DNA from: Phreatobacter aquaticus
GTDB taxonomy: Bacteria > Pseudomonadota > Alphaproteobacteria > Rhizobiales > Phreatobacteraceae
Reading direction: 5' to 3'
Assembly (NCBI RefSeq): GCF_005160265.1
Contig: NZ_CP039865.1
Location: 742,828 to 806,827, forward strand
Length of the DNA: 64,000 nt
Shown: piece by piece, positions 23,460-33,225 of the stretch
Layout: each line of letters opens with the position of its first letter
How positions within the stretch are numbered: the first letter of the stretch is position 1
Notes under the pieces: model-generated
Told to the model about the DNA's origin: nothing
The model's database searches: none
The model's input: the letters and a program-made list of their open reading frames with translations, nothing else
Made by a program: the position numbers and the translations under genes

Positions 23460-25526
23460 ATGACCTCCAACGCGATGCCTGCCGATACGAATACCGCCGT
23501 TCCAGCGCTGGAAGTACGCGATCTCAAGACCCAGTTCTTCACCGACGACGGCGTGGTGAAGGCGGTCGATGGCGTGAGCTTCACCGTCGCCCCCGGCGAG
23601 GCGCTCGGCATCGTCGGTGAATCCGGTTCCGGCAAGAGCGTCACGGCGCTGTCGCTGATGCGCCTGCTGGAAGAACCCAGCCGCATTGTCGGGGGCGAGA
23701 TCCGCTTCCAGGGCAAGAACGTGCTGGAAGCCACCGACGAGGAAATGCGCAACCTGCGCGGCGACCGAATGGCCATGGTGTTCCAGGACCCCATGACCTC
23801 GCTCAACCCGGTGATCAAGATCGCACGGCAATTGATCGAGACCATGGTCGTCCATGGCCGCTACACGCCGGATGCCGCCGCCAAGCGTGCCGTCAGCCTG
23901 CTCGGCCGCATGGGCGTCGGCGCACCCGAGCGCGCCCTTGACTCCTATCCGCACCAGTTCTCTGGTGGCATGCGCCAGCGCGTCATGCTGGCGCTCGGCA
24001 TGAGCAACGAGCCGGCCCTTCTGATCGCCGACGAGCCGACGACGGCGCTCGACGTGACGATCCAGGCGCAGATCCTCGATCTCCTGCGCGAACTGAACCG
24101 CGATTTCGGCACGGCCATCGTCCTGATCAGCCACGACCTCGGAGTCATCGCCCGTGTCTGCACCCGCACCATCGTCATGTATGGCGGCGAGGTGGTGGAG
24201 GAGGGACCGACTGAGGACCTGCTGCGCGATCCACGCCATCCCTACTCCTGGGCGCTGATCAATGCGGTGCCGCGCATCGACGAGACAACCTCCGGCGATC
24301 GGCGCCTGACCACCATCGAAGGCCAGCCGCCCGATCCCCTGAACATGCCTGGAGGTTGCCGGTTTGCGCCGCGCTGCCCGTTCCGCATCGCCAAATGCGA
24401 GGAGCATCCGGAGCTTGAAGAAGTGCTTCCCGGCCGCAAGGCCCGCTGCTGGGTCACTCAGGGCGGCCAGAAACTGGAGCTGAACCGTCGGGCGACCGAA
24501 GCCACGGCGGAGCCCTCCACGCACCGGGCGCCCGCAACAACCGGCGAGCCGGTGTTGAAGGTGCGTGGCCTCGTCAAGCACTTCCCACTGCCGAAGACCG
24601 GCTTCTTCCAGCCGCGGCGCGTCGTCCACGCGGTCGATGACGTCGATCTCGACGTATTCCGCGGCGAGACCGTCGGACTGGTGGGCGAGTCCGGTTGTGG
24701 CAAGTCGACGCTTGCCCGTCTCGTCACCCGCATCCACACGCCCGATGCCGGCACCATCGCCTTCGATGGCACCGACATCGCGCAGGCAAAGCAGGCCGAG
24801 ATCAGGCCGCTGCGCCGGCGCATGCAGATGGTCTTCCAGGACCCCTATGCTTCGCTCAATCCCCGCATGAGCGTCGGCGACATTCTGGGCGAGCCCCTGC
24901 TGTTTCATGGCCTGACCAAGACAAGGGCTGAGACGAACGACCGCATCCAGGAGCTCTTGGCGACAGTCGGGCTCAATCCGAAATCCGCCGAGCGCTACCC
25001 GCACGAATTCTCCGGCGGCCAGCGTCAGCGCATCTCCATCGCCCGCGCGCTCGCGGTGAAGCCGGACTTCATCGTCGCCGACGAGCCGATCTCGGCGCTC
25101 GACGTCAACATCCAGGCGCAGATCATCAACCTGATGCTCGATCTCCAGGAGCGTCTGGGCCTGACCTATCTGTTCATCGCCCACGATCTGGCGGTCGTCC
25201 GTCACATCTCGGATCGCGTGGTGGTGCTCTATCTCGGCAAGGTCATGGAGATCGCGCCGTCGGGGGCCATCTTCGACCGGCCGCTCCACCCCTATACGCG
25301 CTACCTGATCTCGGCCGTGCCGATCCCGGATGCCGCCGTGGAGCGAGGACGTTCGCATCTGGCGCTCGCCGGCGAATTGCCGAGCGCCGTCGATCCGCCG
25401 TCTGGCTGCCGGTTCCGCACCCGCTGCCCGCTCGCCAAGCCGATTTGTGCGGCCGAGCCGCCACCGCTTCTCGAACATGCGCCCGGCCAGTTTGCTGCGT
25501 GTCATTTCGCGGGGCAACTGACCTGA
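23460..25526 (+). CDS. Fused double ABC ATPase (DppD-DppF type)
   Basis: A 688-residue protein holding two complete ATPases in one chain. Domain 1 has Walker A GESGSGKS at 53-60, signature FSGGM at 167-171 and Walker [13 protein letters not shown] from 187. Domain 2 has GESGCGKS at 409-416, FSGGQ at 517-521 and [12 protein letters not shown] from 537. Each is followed by the Cys-rich oligopeptide-transporter tail ([12 protein letters not shown] at 298-309; a [12 protein letters not shown] copy near the end). An ATG is at 23460; a GTG three codons earlier overlaps the DppC-type stop. The fusion gives a fixed 1:1 ratio of the two ATPases for the heterodimeric permease. Confidence 0.92.
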   Translation: MTSNAMPADTNTAVPALEVRDLKTQFFTDDGVVKAVDGVSFTVAPGEALGIVGESGSGKSVTALSLMRLLEEPSRIVGGEIRFQGKNVLEATDEEMRNLRGDRMAMVFQDPMTSLNPVIKIARQLIETMVVHGRYTPDAAAKRAVSLLGRMGVGAPERALDSYPHQFSGGMRQRVMLALGMSNEPALLIADEPTTALDVTIQAQILDLLRELNRDFGTAIVLISHDLGVIARVCTRTIVMYGGEVVEEGPTEDLLRDPRHPYSWALINAVPRIDETTSGDRRLTTIEGQPPDPLNMPGGCRFAPRCPFRIAKCEEHPELEEVLPGRKARCWVTQGGQKLELNRRATEATAEPSTHRAPATTGEPVLKVRGLVKHFPLPKTGFFQPRRVVHAVDDVDLDVFRGETVGLVGESGCGKSTLARLVTRIHTPDAGTIAFDGTDIAQAKQAEIRPLRRRMQMVFQDPYASLNPRMSVGDILGEPLLFHGLTKTRAETNDRIQELLATVGLNPKSAERYPHEFSGGQRQRISIARALAVKPDFIVADEPISALDVNIQAQIINLMLDLQERLGLTYLFIAHDLAVVRHISDRVVVLYLGKVMEIAPSGAIFDRPLHPYTRYLISAVPIPDAAVERGRSHLALAGELPSAVDPPSGCRFRTRCPLAKPICAAEPPPLLEHAPGQFAACHFAGQLT

Positions 25527-25545
25527 AGACCCTGAGGAGGCAAAC

Positions 25546-27162
25546 GTGCAGCGCGTCACCGCCGACGAAGCCGTCAAACTCATCCGCTCCGGCGATACGA
25601 TCCTGATCGGTGGCTCGGGTGGCGGCCATGCCGTCCCTGAAGCGCTGATGGCCGCCGTCGAGAAGCGCTTTCTGGCCGAGGGCCTGCCCCGCGACATCAC
25701 GGCCATCCACCCGGTAGGTCTGGGCGATGGCGACACCAAGGGCGCCGGCCATTTCGCCCATGTCGGGCTGCTCAAGCGCGCGATCTCCGGCACTTTCGTC
25801 AACTCGCCGAAGATCTCCGACATGGCGCTCGCCAATCAGATCGAGGGCTACACCCTGCCCCAAGGCGCCATGTCGCAGCTGATGCGCGAGATGGCGGCGG
25901 GCCGGCCGGGCCTGATGACCAAGACGGGCCTGCACACCTTCGTTGATCCGCGCCTGCAGGGCGGCCGCCAGAGCGAATGCGCGCCGGAGGGCGTCGTCGA
26001 ACTGGTCGATTTCCGCGGCGAGGAATATCTGTTCTTCAAGCCCTTCCACGTCGATGTCTGCTTCCTGCGCGGCACCACCGCCGACGAGGACGGCAACATC
26101 TCGATGGAACAGGAGGCCGTGTTCCTGGAGATGCTCTCTGAGGCGCAGGCGACCAAGCGCTGCGGCGGCCTCGTCATCGTGCAGGTGAAGCGCATCGCCA
26201 AGCGCGGCACCCTGCCGCCGAAATCGGTGAAGATCCCGGGGATCCTGGTCGATCTCGTGGTGGTCGAGCCGAACCAGTGGCAGACCTATCTGGTCGAATA
26301 CTCGCCCTCCTATGCGGGTGAACTCCGCATGCCGCTCTCCGACATTCCCGTTCTGCCGCTCGATGCCCGCAAGATCATCGCGCGCCGCGCCGCGCTGGAG
26401 CTGTTCCCGGGCGCGATCTGCAACCTTGGCTCAGGAATTTCCACCGGCATCGCCAATGTGGCCGCCGAGGAGAACGCCCTCGACGAGGTCTGTCTCACCA
26501 ACGAGCAGGGCCTGATCGGCGGCGCGCCGGCCTCTGGTGGCGATGCGGGTGCTGCCCGCAACTACGCGGCCATCGTCGACCAGCCCTATCAGTTCGATTT
26601 CTATGACGGCGGCGGGCTCGACCTCGCCTTCCTGTCGTTTGCCGAGGTGGACAAACAGGGCAATGTCAATGTCAGCCGCTTCGGCGACCGGATCGTCGGT
26701 CCCGGCGGCTTCATCAACATCAGCCAGAACGCCAAGGCAGTGATCTTCTCGGGCACGTTCAATGCCGGCAAGTCCGACCTGTCCTGGCCCGGCGGGCAGA
26801 TGCGGATCGCCCGTGACGGCACTCAGGCGAAGCTGGTCGATAAGGTCCAGCAGGTGACCTATTCCGGCCGCTATGGCGCCGAACGCGGCCAGCGCGTGCT
26901 CTATGTCACCGAGCGCGCGGTGTTCCAGCTGACCTCGGCCGGCATCGAGCTGATCGAGATCGCACCCGGCGCCGATCTCGAGCGCGATGTGCTCGCCCAC
27001 ATGGACTTCAAGCCGATCGTCTCCCCGACCCTGAAGCTGATGGACGCAAGACTGTTCCAGCCGGAGCCGATGGGCCTTGCCGCTCATCTGGCCGATCGCC
27101 CGCGACGCGCGCCGCCGGCGCATCTTGCTACCGATCGCGGCCACGCCGTCGCAGCCGAATGA
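25546..27162 (+). CDS. Family I CoA-transferase, fused alpha/beta (acetate/propionate CoA-transferase-like)
   Basis: A 538-residue single-chain CoA-transferase: a first half with GDTILIGGSGGGHAVPEAL at 16-34 and a second half with the catalytic glutamate Glu320 in LTNEQGLIGGAP. It moves CoA from an acyl-CoA donor to a carboxylic acid by way of a glutamyl-CoA thioester, activating a substrate without ATP. It starts at GTG 25546 with an excellent GAGGAGG site. It lies 19 bp after the double ATPase and overlaps the AroE-like gene (ATGA), so uptake and CoA activation appear to be coupled in one transcript. Confidence 0.88.
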   Translation: MQRVTADEAVKLIRSGDTILIGGSGGGHAVPEALMAAVEKRFLAEGLPRDITAIHPVGLGDGDTKGAGHFAHVGLLKRAISGTFVNSPKISDMALANQIEGYTLPQGAMSQLMREMAAGRPGLMTKTGLHTFVDPRLQGGRQSECAPEGVVELVDFRGEEYLFFKPFHVDVCFLRGTTADEDGNISMEQEAVFLEMLSEAQATKRCGGLVIVQVKRIAKRGTLPPKSVKIPGILVDLVVVEPNQWQTYLVEYSPSYAGELRMPLSDIPVLPLDARKIIARRAALELFPGAICNLGSGISTGIANVAAEENALDEVCLTNEQGLIGGAPASGGDAGAARNYAAIVDQPYQFDFYDGGGLDLAFLSFAEVDKQGNVNVSRFGDRIVGPGGFINISQNAKAVIFSGTFNAGKSDLSWPGGQMRIARDGTQAKLVDKVQQVTYSGRYGAERGQRVLYVTERAVFQLTSAGIELIEIAPGADLERDVLAHMDFKPIVSPTLKLMDARLFQPEPMGLAAHLADRPRRAPPAHLATDRGHAVAAE

Positions 27163-27995
27163 CTGGACATCCCATGCCCGAGACACCGCAGCAGCCGATC
27201 ATCGACGGAGCGACCCGGCTCTATGTGATCATTGGCGATCCCGTCGCGCAGGTGAAGTCGCCCGGCGTCTACAATGCGCGCTTCGCGGAAGCCGGGATGA
27301 ACACGGTCTTCGTGCCGGCTCACGTGCCCTCCGACCGGTTCGACGAGACGATGCGCGGCATCATGAACCTCGGCAATCTCGACGGCCTGATGATCACCGT
27401 GCCGTTCAAGGCCCATATGATGCGCCTCGTCGATCGCGTGCTGCCGATGGGCGCCAAGGTCGGTGCGATCAATGCCGCCCGCCGCGAGGCTGACGGCAGC
27501 TGGACCGGCGACATGTTCGATGGCACCGGCCTGATCCGGGGCCTGAAGAACCGCTCGATCTCCATGACGGGGCGCAAGGTGATGCTGGTCGGCGCCGGCG
27601 GTGGCGGCAGTGCGGTAGCGGTGGCCGTGGCCGATGCCGGCGCGTCCCATGTCTCGATCCACGATGCCGATCAGGCCAAGGCCGCCGCTCTCGCCGAGCG
27701 GGTCAAGGCCGCCTGCCCGGCCTGCATCGTCAACCACGGCGCCGTCTCCTTCGAAGGCCGCGACACGTTCATCAACGCGACCCCGATCGGCATGAGCCCA
27801 GGCGACGGAACGCCGGTACCGCTCAAGGGCCTCCGGCCCGACATGCTGGTCATCGACATCATCATGAAGCCGGAAGTGACGCCGCTTCTCGCCGCGGCCC
27901 AGGCGCTGGGATGCCAGACCGTCGGCGGTCGCGCCATGCTGGAGGGCCAGGCCGTCGAGGTCGCTGAATTCTACAGGATCGGCAAGCCGGCATGA
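27159..27995 (+). CDS. Shikimate dehydrogenase-like (AroE family) NAD(P) oxidoreductase
   Basis: A 278-residue AroE-family enzyme with all the landmark residues: Ser34 in VKSPGVYN, Lys84 in ITVPFK, Asn105 in VGAINA, Asp121 in DMFDGTG and the dinucleotide motif GAGGGGSA at 145-152. The family reversibly oxidises the 3-hydroxyl of shikimate or quinate-type cyclohexane acids. Placement between a CoA-transferase and a MaoC hydratase inside a transporter operon argues for a catabolic paralogue acting on a hydroxylated alicyclic acid, not the biosynthetic aroE. Starts at 27159 and 27174 are both possible. Confidence 0.85.
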   Translation: MTGHPMPETPQQPIIDGATRLYVIIGDPVAQVKSPGVYNARFAEAGMNTVFVPAHVPSDRFDETMRGIMNLGNLDGLMITVPFKAHMMRLVDRVLPMGAKVGAINAARREADGSWTGDMFDGTGLIRGLKNRSISMTGRKVMLVGAGGGGSAVAVAVADAGASHVSIHDADQAKAAALAERVKAACPACIVNHGAVSFEGRDTFINATPIGMSPGDGTPVPLKGLRPDMLVIDIIMKPEVTPLLAAAQALGCQTVGGRAMLEGQAVEVAEFYRIGKPA

Positions 27996-28432
27996 GCACG
28001 ACCTTCCTCACGATCGGCGAGACCGCGACCTTCGCCAAGACCATCACCGAAACGGACCTTGTCCTGTTTTCCGGCCTCACCGGTGATTTCGATCCCATCC
28101 ACGTCAACGAGGCCTATGCGCGTTCGACGCCGTTCGGGAAGCGCATCGCGCACGGTGCGCTGGTCATGGGGCTTCTGTCGACGACCGCCTCGATGATGTC
28201 GCGCCGCTCGGTCGAGCGCGGCTCGACGGCCACCTCCGTCTCGCTCGGTTACGACCGCATCCGCTTCCTCAAACCCGTCTTCATCGGCGACACGCTGACC
28301 GCCCGCTACGAAATCGAGGCGATCGACGAGGAAGCGTTGCGCAGCCGCTCGAAGGTCGAGGTCAGCAACCAGGATGGCGAGCTCTGCCTTGTCGGCATCC
28401 ACATCATGAAATGGGTCGCCAATCCCAGCTGA
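27992..28432 (+). CDS. MaoC-like enoyl-CoA hydratase (second in the regulon)
   Basis: A 146-residue hot-dog-fold hydratase with Asp32 and His37 in [12 protein letters not shown] and the [13 protein letters not shown] stretch at 48-60, the standard MaoC catalytic and CoA-binding region. The ATG overlaps the AroE-like stop (ATGA). It should hydrate an enoyl-CoA made by the acyl-CoA dehydrogenase encoded 28 bp downstream. It is shorter than, and distinct from, the MaoC protein at 15142. Confidence 0.87.
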   Translation: MSTTFLTIGETATFAKTITETDLVLFSGLTGDFDPIHVNEAYARSTPFGKRIAHGALVMGLLSTTASMMSRRSVERGSTATSVSLGYDRIRFLKPVFIGDTLTARYEIEAIDEEALRSRSKVEVSNQDGELCLVGIHIMKWVANPS

Positions 28433-28460
28433 GGCTGGTGCGCACCTGAAGGGAACTCCC

Positions 28461-29606
28461 ATGCGTCTGAGCGAAACCCACGAGGAGATCCGGCGCACCG
28501 CCCGACGCTTTGCCGAGGATGTCGTGCGCCCGCGGGCTGAGGCGCTCGACCGGGACGAGGCCTTTCCTGCCGACATCTATGCCGAGATGGCGAAACTCGG
28601 CCTGTTCGGCATCACCGCGCCGGCAGAGCTCGGAGGCACGGGCCTCGATCCCCTCGCCTATGCGCTCGTCATGGAGGAATTGTCGCGCGGCTATGCCTCT
28701 GTCGCCGATCAGTGCGGCCTCTATGAGCTGATCTCCACCCTCCTCTCGGTTCATGGCACGCCGGACCAGCAGGCACGTTGGCTTGGCCCCCTGCTGCGGG
28801 CCGAGATCCGCCCGGCCTATTGCATCACCGAGGCCGAGGCCGGCAGCGATGTCTCCGGCATCAAGACCACGGCGGAGCGCACCGCCACCGGCTGGCGGCT
28901 GAACGGCGCCAAGCTCTGGATCCACAACGCGCCGGTGGCCGATGTCGGCTTCGTCCTCGCGCGCACCGACAAGGCCGCCGGCAAGCGCGGCATGAGCATC
29001 TTCATCGTGCCCTTCGACAGTCCCAGCGTGACGCGCGGACCGAAGGAACACAAGATGGGCCAGCGGGCCTCGCAGGTCGGCGCACTGCAGTTCGACAATG
29101 TCGACCTTCCCGCCGATTCCCTGCTCGGGGCGGAGGGCCGCGGCTTCCACATCATGATGAGCGCACTCGACAAGGGCCGCGTCGGCATTGCGGCGCTGGC
29201 CGTCGGCATCGCGCAGGCAAGCCTCGAGGCCGCGCTCGACTATGCGAAGACCCGCCGGCAGTTCGGCCAGGCAGTGGCGGATTTCCAGGGCCTGCAATGG
29301 ATGCTTGCCGACATGGCGAAGGAGATCACCGCTGCCCGGCTCATGGTCCATCACGCGGCCGAAGCACTCGAAACCGGGCAGAATGCGACGATCCTCTGCT
29401 CCATGGCCAAGTGCTTCGCATCCGACATGGCGGTCACCCAGACGGCCAATGCTGTGCAGATCTTCGGCGGCTCCGGCTATATCCGCGGCTTCGAGGTCGA
29501 GCGGCTCTACCGCGATGCCAAGATCACCCAGATCTACGAGGGCACCAACCAGATCCAGCGCACCATCATCGCGCGGGAGTTGCTGGCCCACGGGGTGCCT
29601 GTCTGA
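28461..29606 (+). CDS. Acyl-CoA dehydrogenase
   Basis: A 381-residue flavoprotein with the family signatures [20 protein letters not shown] (about 120-139) and a C-terminal [12 protein letters not shown] in which Glu360 is the expected catalytic base. It introduces a 2,3 double bond into an acyl-CoA. An AAGGGAA site precedes the ATG. It closes the long operon transporter, CoA-transferase, AroE-like enzyme, MaoC hydratase, dehydrogenase, which encodes CoA activation, oxidation and hydration in one transcript. Confidence 0.92.
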   Translation: MRLSETHEEIRRTARRFAEDVVRPRAEALDRDEAFPADIYAEMAKLGLFGITAPAELGGTGLDPLAYALVMEELSRGYASVADQCGLYELISTLLSVHGTPDQQARWLGPLLRAEIRPAYCITEAEAGSDVSGIKTTAERTATGWRLNGAKLWIHNAPVADVGFVLARTDKAAGKRGMSIFIVPFDSPSVTRGPKEHKMGQRASQVGALQFDNVDLPADSLLGAEGRGFHIMMSALDKGRVGIAALAVGIAQASLEAALDYAKTRRQFGQAVADFQGLQWMLADMAKEITAARLMVHHAAEALETGQNATILCSMAKCFASDMAVTQTANAVQIFGGSGYIRGFEVERLYRDAKITQIYEGTNQIQRTIIARELLAHGVPV

Positions 29607-29692
29607 GCGATGGCACTTGCCAAGCCGCACGCATAGGATGCATGGGCTTCGGCGTGGACGCCCCCCACGCCTGCCTTCGCACCCGATAGCCG

Positions 29693-30433
29693 ATGACCGC
29701 ACCGCCCCTTGGCCTGAGCCTTCGCCACCGCGACCTTGCCGACATCCTGTCGCGCGAGATCGCGTCGGGAACGCCGCCGGTCGGCGAGAGGTTTCCAACA
29801 GAGCATGAGCTGGTTGCCCGCTTCGGCGTCGGCCGTCACACGGTGCGGGAGGCGTTGAAGCTGCTCACCGAACAGGGACTGCTCGGCCGGCGCCGCAAGA
29901 CGGGTACGGTGGTGCTCGCGGCCAGCCCCATCTCGCACTATGCCCACAGCCTACGCGACCTGCTGGGCCTTCTCGACTTCGCCAAGAATACCGTGCTCGA
30001 CATCCGCTACGACAATCTCGTCACCGCGTCTGAGAAGACGGGCACCGAATTCGCCGGGCTGCCGGATCACCGCTGGCTCAGACTCGCCGGTATCCGCTCG
30101 ACCCGCAACGACGGCCGACCGCTCTGCTGGACGGAAATCTTCGTGCCCGAACGCTTTGCATCGGCACGCGTCGATTTCCGCAAGGGCGACCGCGCCATCT
30201 ATGAGCGGGTGCTGGAGACTCAAGGCCTGAAGCTTGAATATGTCGAGCAGGACGTCACCGCCGTTGACCTGACCCAGCCGATGGCAGACCTGCTCGCCGC
30301 AGGACACGTGATGGCCGGACTGATGGTCACCCGCCGCTATGTCGCCCATACCGGCGACACGTTCGAGATATCGCGCAACATCTATCCCGCCGGGCGCTAT
30401 TCCATGCGCAGTCTGCTGCGCCAGCGCGCCTGA
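29693..30433 (+). CDS. GntR-family regulator with UTRA effector domain (HutC subfamily)
   Basis: A 246-residue regulator. The winged helix-turn-helix occupies about 10-75, with PTEHELVARFGVGRHTVREA as the recognition region and LLGRRRKTGTVV as the wing. The rest is a UTRA-type ligand domain ending in the strand pair VTRRYVAHTGDTFEISRNIY. Such proteins are usually repressors released by a pathway metabolite. It sits 94 bp before the CoA-transferase gene whose promoter carries a GTTCGAAC palindrome. A second such palindrome lies before the TctC gene at 33226, making it the natural candidate to bind both. Confidence 0.88.
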   Translation: MTAPPLGLSLRHRDLADILSREIASGTPPVGERFPTEHELVARFGVGRHTVREALKLLTEQGLLGRRRKTGTVVLAASPISHYAHSLRDLLGLLDFAKNTVLDIRYDNLVTASEKTGTEFAGLPDHRWLRLAGIRSTRNDGRPLCWTEIFVPERFASARVDFRKGDRAIYERVLETQGLKLEYVEQDVTAVDLTQPMADLLAAGHVMAGLMVTRRYVAHTGDTFEISRNIYPAGRYSMRSLLRQRA

Positions 30434-30451
30434 TACCCGCCACCCGACGGA

Positions 30452-30486
30452 TTGTCGCGGCTCTTGCCGCCAATTATGTTCGAACA
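30452..30486 (+). promoter_or_regulatory. Promoter overlapped by GTTCGAAC operator, site 1
   Basis: TTGTCG (30452-30457), 17 bp, then TATGTT (30475-30480) make a plausible promoter. The perfect 10-bp palindrome TGTTCGAACA (30477-30486) overlaps the -10 box. It drives the CaiB-type CoA-transferase and MmgE/PrpD genes. The same core recurs at 33152-33159. Confidence 0.6.
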
Positions 30487-30526
30487 AATAAGGCGTAACG
30501 AAGCAAGCCTGCGCGGAAACCTCCCG

Positions 30527-31720
30527 ATGCTCGAAACCATCCTCTCCGGCACGCGCGTCATCGACTTCACCCAGAACGTCGCCGGCCCCTATGCGACCCA
30601 GATCCTTGGAGATTTTGGCGCGGAGGTGATCAAGGTCGAGCGTCCGGGGAGGGGTGACGACACACGCGACTGGTTGCCGCCCGAGATCGGCGGAAAGTCG
30701 GCGACCTTCCTGGCACTGAACCGCAACAAGGCAAGCATCTGCGTCGACATCGACAAGCCGGCCGGCCGCGATGTGATGCGGAAGCTGGTCGCCAGTGCCG
30801 ATGTGTTCATCCACTCGATGAAGCCCGGCAGCGCGGAAGCCCGTGGCCTTGGCTACGACGATCTGTCCGCCGTCAATCCGAAGCTCGTCTATTGCGCCAT
30901 CAGTGCGTTCGGCCAGGTGGGTCCGCTGAAGGGCCTGCCGGGCTATGATCCTCTGATGCAGGCCTTTACTGGCATCATGAGCACCACCGGCAATGCCGGC
31001 GACGATCCCGTCCGGGTCGGCGTGTCGCTGATCGACATGGGCACCGGGCTCTGGTCAGCGCTCGGGATCTTCGCCGCCCTGATGAACCGCATGAAGACCG
31101 GCCAGGGCGCCTCGGTGGAGGCGAGCCTGATGGAGACCGGCATCAGCTGGATGACGGTCTTCGTCGCAAGCTATCTCGCGACGGGCCGCCTGCCGCAGAA
31201 ACTCGGCTCGGCCATGGCGATGACCGCGCCCTATGAGCTGTTTCCGAGTGCCGATGGGCATGCCTTCATTGCGGCCGGCAATGACCGGCTGTTCGAGAAG
31301 GTCTGCGAAGGCCTCGGCTGCCCGGAGCTTGCCCGCGACGACCGGTTCCGCACCAACTCCCTGCGCGTAGCCAACCGCGCTGCCTTGCGCGAGGCCCTGT
31401 CGGCCCGAACCCGCGTCCAGACGACCGCGGCTATCGTCGCGGCGCTCCGCAAGGCCGGCGCCCCCTGCAGCGAGATGAACGATGTCTCCCAGATGCTCGG
31501 CCACGAGCAGGTTCAGGCATCGGGCATGGTGGAGAGCCTGCCGGTCGAGGGCGCGCCGCAGCACCGCGTGGTGGCCTTGCCGCTGAAGATCAACGGCCAC
31601 CGCGCCGGGGGCGCGAAACCGCCCCCGCGGCTCGGGGCCGATACCGTGCAGGTTCTCGCCGATCTCGGCTATGACACCGCAGCCCTCGACACGCTTGTCC
31701 GTGAAGGAGCCATCGCATGA
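30527..31720 (+). CDS. CaiB/BaiF family (class III) CoA-transferase
   Basis: A 397-residue family III CoA-transferase. The N-terminal block VAGPYATQILGDFGAEVIKV (18-37) binds CoA, and Asp170 in VSLIDMGTGLW matches the catalytic aspartate that forms the acyl-enzyme anhydride. It exchanges CoA between two carboxylates, often succinyl-CoA and a specific acid. I start at ATG 30527; frames upstream cross the operator and promoter. It overlaps the MmgE/PrpD gene (ATGA), and both follow the GntR regulator. Confidence 0.9.
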   Translation: MLETILSGTRVIDFTQNVAGPYATQILGDFGAEVIKVERPGRGDDTRDWLPPEIGGKSATFLALNRNKASICVDIDKPAGRDVMRKLVASADVFIHSMKPGSAEARGLGYDDLSAVNPKLVYCAISAFGQVGPLKGLPGYDPLMQAFTGIMSTTGNAGDDPVRVGVSLIDMGTGLWSALGIFAALMNRMKTGQGASVEASLMETGISWMTVFVASYLATGRLPQKLGSAMAMTAPYELFPSADGHAFIAAGNDRLFEKVCEGLGCPELARDDRFRTNSLRVANRAALREALSARTRVQTTAAIVAALRKAGAPCSEMNDVSQMLGHEQVQASGMVESLPVEGAPQHRVVALPLKINGHRAGGAKPPPRLGADTVQVLADLGYDTAALDTLVREGAIA

Positions 31721-33129
31721 CCGCCCATGTGCGCCACCTGAACGATCTGACCGCCAGCGCCCGGGTCGCCGAGTTCATCCGCTCGGCAACCGTGGACGAC
31801 GAAACCCGCCGGCGATGCATATCGGTCATTGTCGATACGCTCGCTGTAACGCTCGCCGGCAGCGCCGAGCCCGGCGTGAAGGCGCTGGAGGCAACGCTGG
31901 AGCCGGCGTCGGGCCATTGCGTTCCCTCGCTCTGGTCGCCCCACGCCTATCGCCGGGACGATGCCGCGCTGCTCATCGGCATGGCGAGCCATATCCTGGA
32001 CTATGACGATGTCAGCATGCTGGCGGTCTGCCATCCGACGGCGCCGGTGCTGACGGCGGCTCTTTGCGCTGTTCCGTGGGCCGACCTCTCCGGCACCGAT
32101 CTGGTCGATGCCGTCGCCATTGGCACCGAGGTGATGATCCGCACCGGCCAGGCGATGGGCTTCCGCCATTACGACATCGGTTTCCACGCCACGGCGACGC
32201 TTGGCACAATGGGTGCCGCCGCCGCCGCCGCGCGGCTGATGGGCCTCGATCAAGCCCAGACAATCAACGCACTGGCGATCGCCGCAAGCCTTGCCTCGGG
32301 CTTGCGCAAGAATTTCGGCTCCATGGTGAAATCGCTCCATGTCGGGCTTGCCGCGTCGAACGGCGTGAAGGCGGCCCAATGGGCAAAGGCCGGCATCACC
32401 GGCGCTGCCGATCCGCTGGAGAGCGAGGGCTTCCTGCGGGCCTTCTCCGGCGGCAGCGTGGACCATTGGCCGGACGATCTGGCGCTCAGCCGCCCCTTCG
32501 TTCTGGCCGAGCCGGGCTTCGAGCAGAAGCGCTACCCCTGCTGCTACATGCTGCACCGGATGATCGAGGGCACGTTGACTCTGGTGCGCGACACCGGCGT
32601 CTCGCTCGATGATGTCGCCAGCGCCGAGGTGTCCATGCCGAAGGGCGGCACCAAGCCGCTGATCCACCCGTTCCCGAAGACCGGCCTCAACGCGCTGTTC
32701 AGCGGGCCCTACGCGGTGGCAGCAAGCCTTCGCGACGGCCGCATCAACCTGAAGAGCTTCACCGACAAGGCGGTGGCGCGCCCTGACGTGCAGGCGAGAC
32801 TTGCCGACATCAGCCTGGTCGAGCGCGATGGTGAGCCGGCCCAGGGCAGCGATCTTGGCAATGCTCCGGTCACCGTCCAGCTGGTGCTCCGCGATGGCAC
32901 CGTCCGCTCGCAGACGATCCTGGTATCGCCGGGCTCGTTCGACGATCCGCTGACGGCCTCACAGCTCCTGGCAAAATGGAGCGACTGCCTAGAGCGCGCC
33001 AATCCCGCGATCAACGCAGGGCAGGCGGCTGCCCTGTTCGAACAGGCCATGGACCTCGCCGCCCTGCCATCGATCGACGGCTGGCTCCATGGGCTTGCCG
33101 GCACGCTACGCTCCGTTCCAGTCAATTGA
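31717..33129 (+). CDS. MmgE/PrpD family protein (dehydratase/isomerase-like)
   Basis: A 470-residue protein of the MmgE/PrpD family, which includes 2-methylcitrate dehydratase and cis-aconitate decarboxylase. Visible landmarks are the all-helical N-domain with DTLAVTLAGSAEPGVKALEA near 45-64, the GMASHILDYDDVS segment near 88-100 (the family's Asp-rich active-site stretch), and FHATATLGTMGAAAAAARL further on. Members dehydrate, isomerise or decarboxylate tricarboxylate-like substrates. Coupling to a CoA-transferase and a downstream TctC binding protein suggests a branched di- or tricarboxylate. The exact reaction is not predictable. Confidence 0.86.
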   Translation: MTAHVRHLNDLTASARVAEFIRSATVDDETRRRCISVIVDTLAVTLAGSAEPGVKALEATLEPASGHCVPSLWSPHAYRRDDAALLIGMASHILDYDDVSMLAVCHPTAPVLTAALCAVPWADLSGTDLVDAVAIGTEVMIRTGQAMGFRHYDIGFHATATLGTMGAAAAAARLMGLDQAQTINALAIAASLASGLRKNFGSMVKSLHVGLAASNGVKAAQWAKAGITGAADPLESEGFLRAFSGGSVDHWPDDLALSRPFVLAEPGFEQKRYPCCYMLHRMIEGTLTLVRDTGVSLDDVASAEVSMPKGGTKPLIHPFPKTGLNALFSGPYAVAASLRDGRINLKSFTDKAVARPDVQARLADISLVERDGEPAQGSDLGNAPVTVQLVLRDGTVRSQTILVSPGSFDDPLTASQLLAKWSDCLERANPAINAGQAAALFEQAMDLAALPSIDGWLHGLAGTLRSVPVN

Positions 33130-33159
33130 CGAGTCGATCGCACCGCCTATAGTTCGAAC
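33126..33159 (+). promoter_or_regulatory. Promoter overlapped by GTTCGAAC operator, site 2
   Basis: TTGACG (33126-33131), 16 bp, then TATAGT (33148-33153) form a strong-looking promoter ahead of the TctC-type gene. The palindrome GTTCGAAC (33152-33159) begins inside the -10 box, and the following AAA resembles site 1. The -35 box overlaps the end of the MmgE/PrpD gene. Confidence 0.65.
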
Positions 33160-33225
33160 AAAATACAGACAAGCGGCCGGCCATGTCCTGATGGGCGCGG
33201 ATCGGAGCCGCCCGGGGAGAAGATC

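Noticed and set aside
23151..25835. 894-codon open frame on the minus strand opposite the double ATPase
   Set aside because: It mirrors the real gene's codon bias (high-GC third positions), has no family motif, and overlaps three well-supported plus-strand genes.
30477..30486. GTTCGAAC as part of a tRNA T-arm
   Set aside because: No cloverleaf, acceptor stem or CCA end around it; a second copy has the same promoter context instead.
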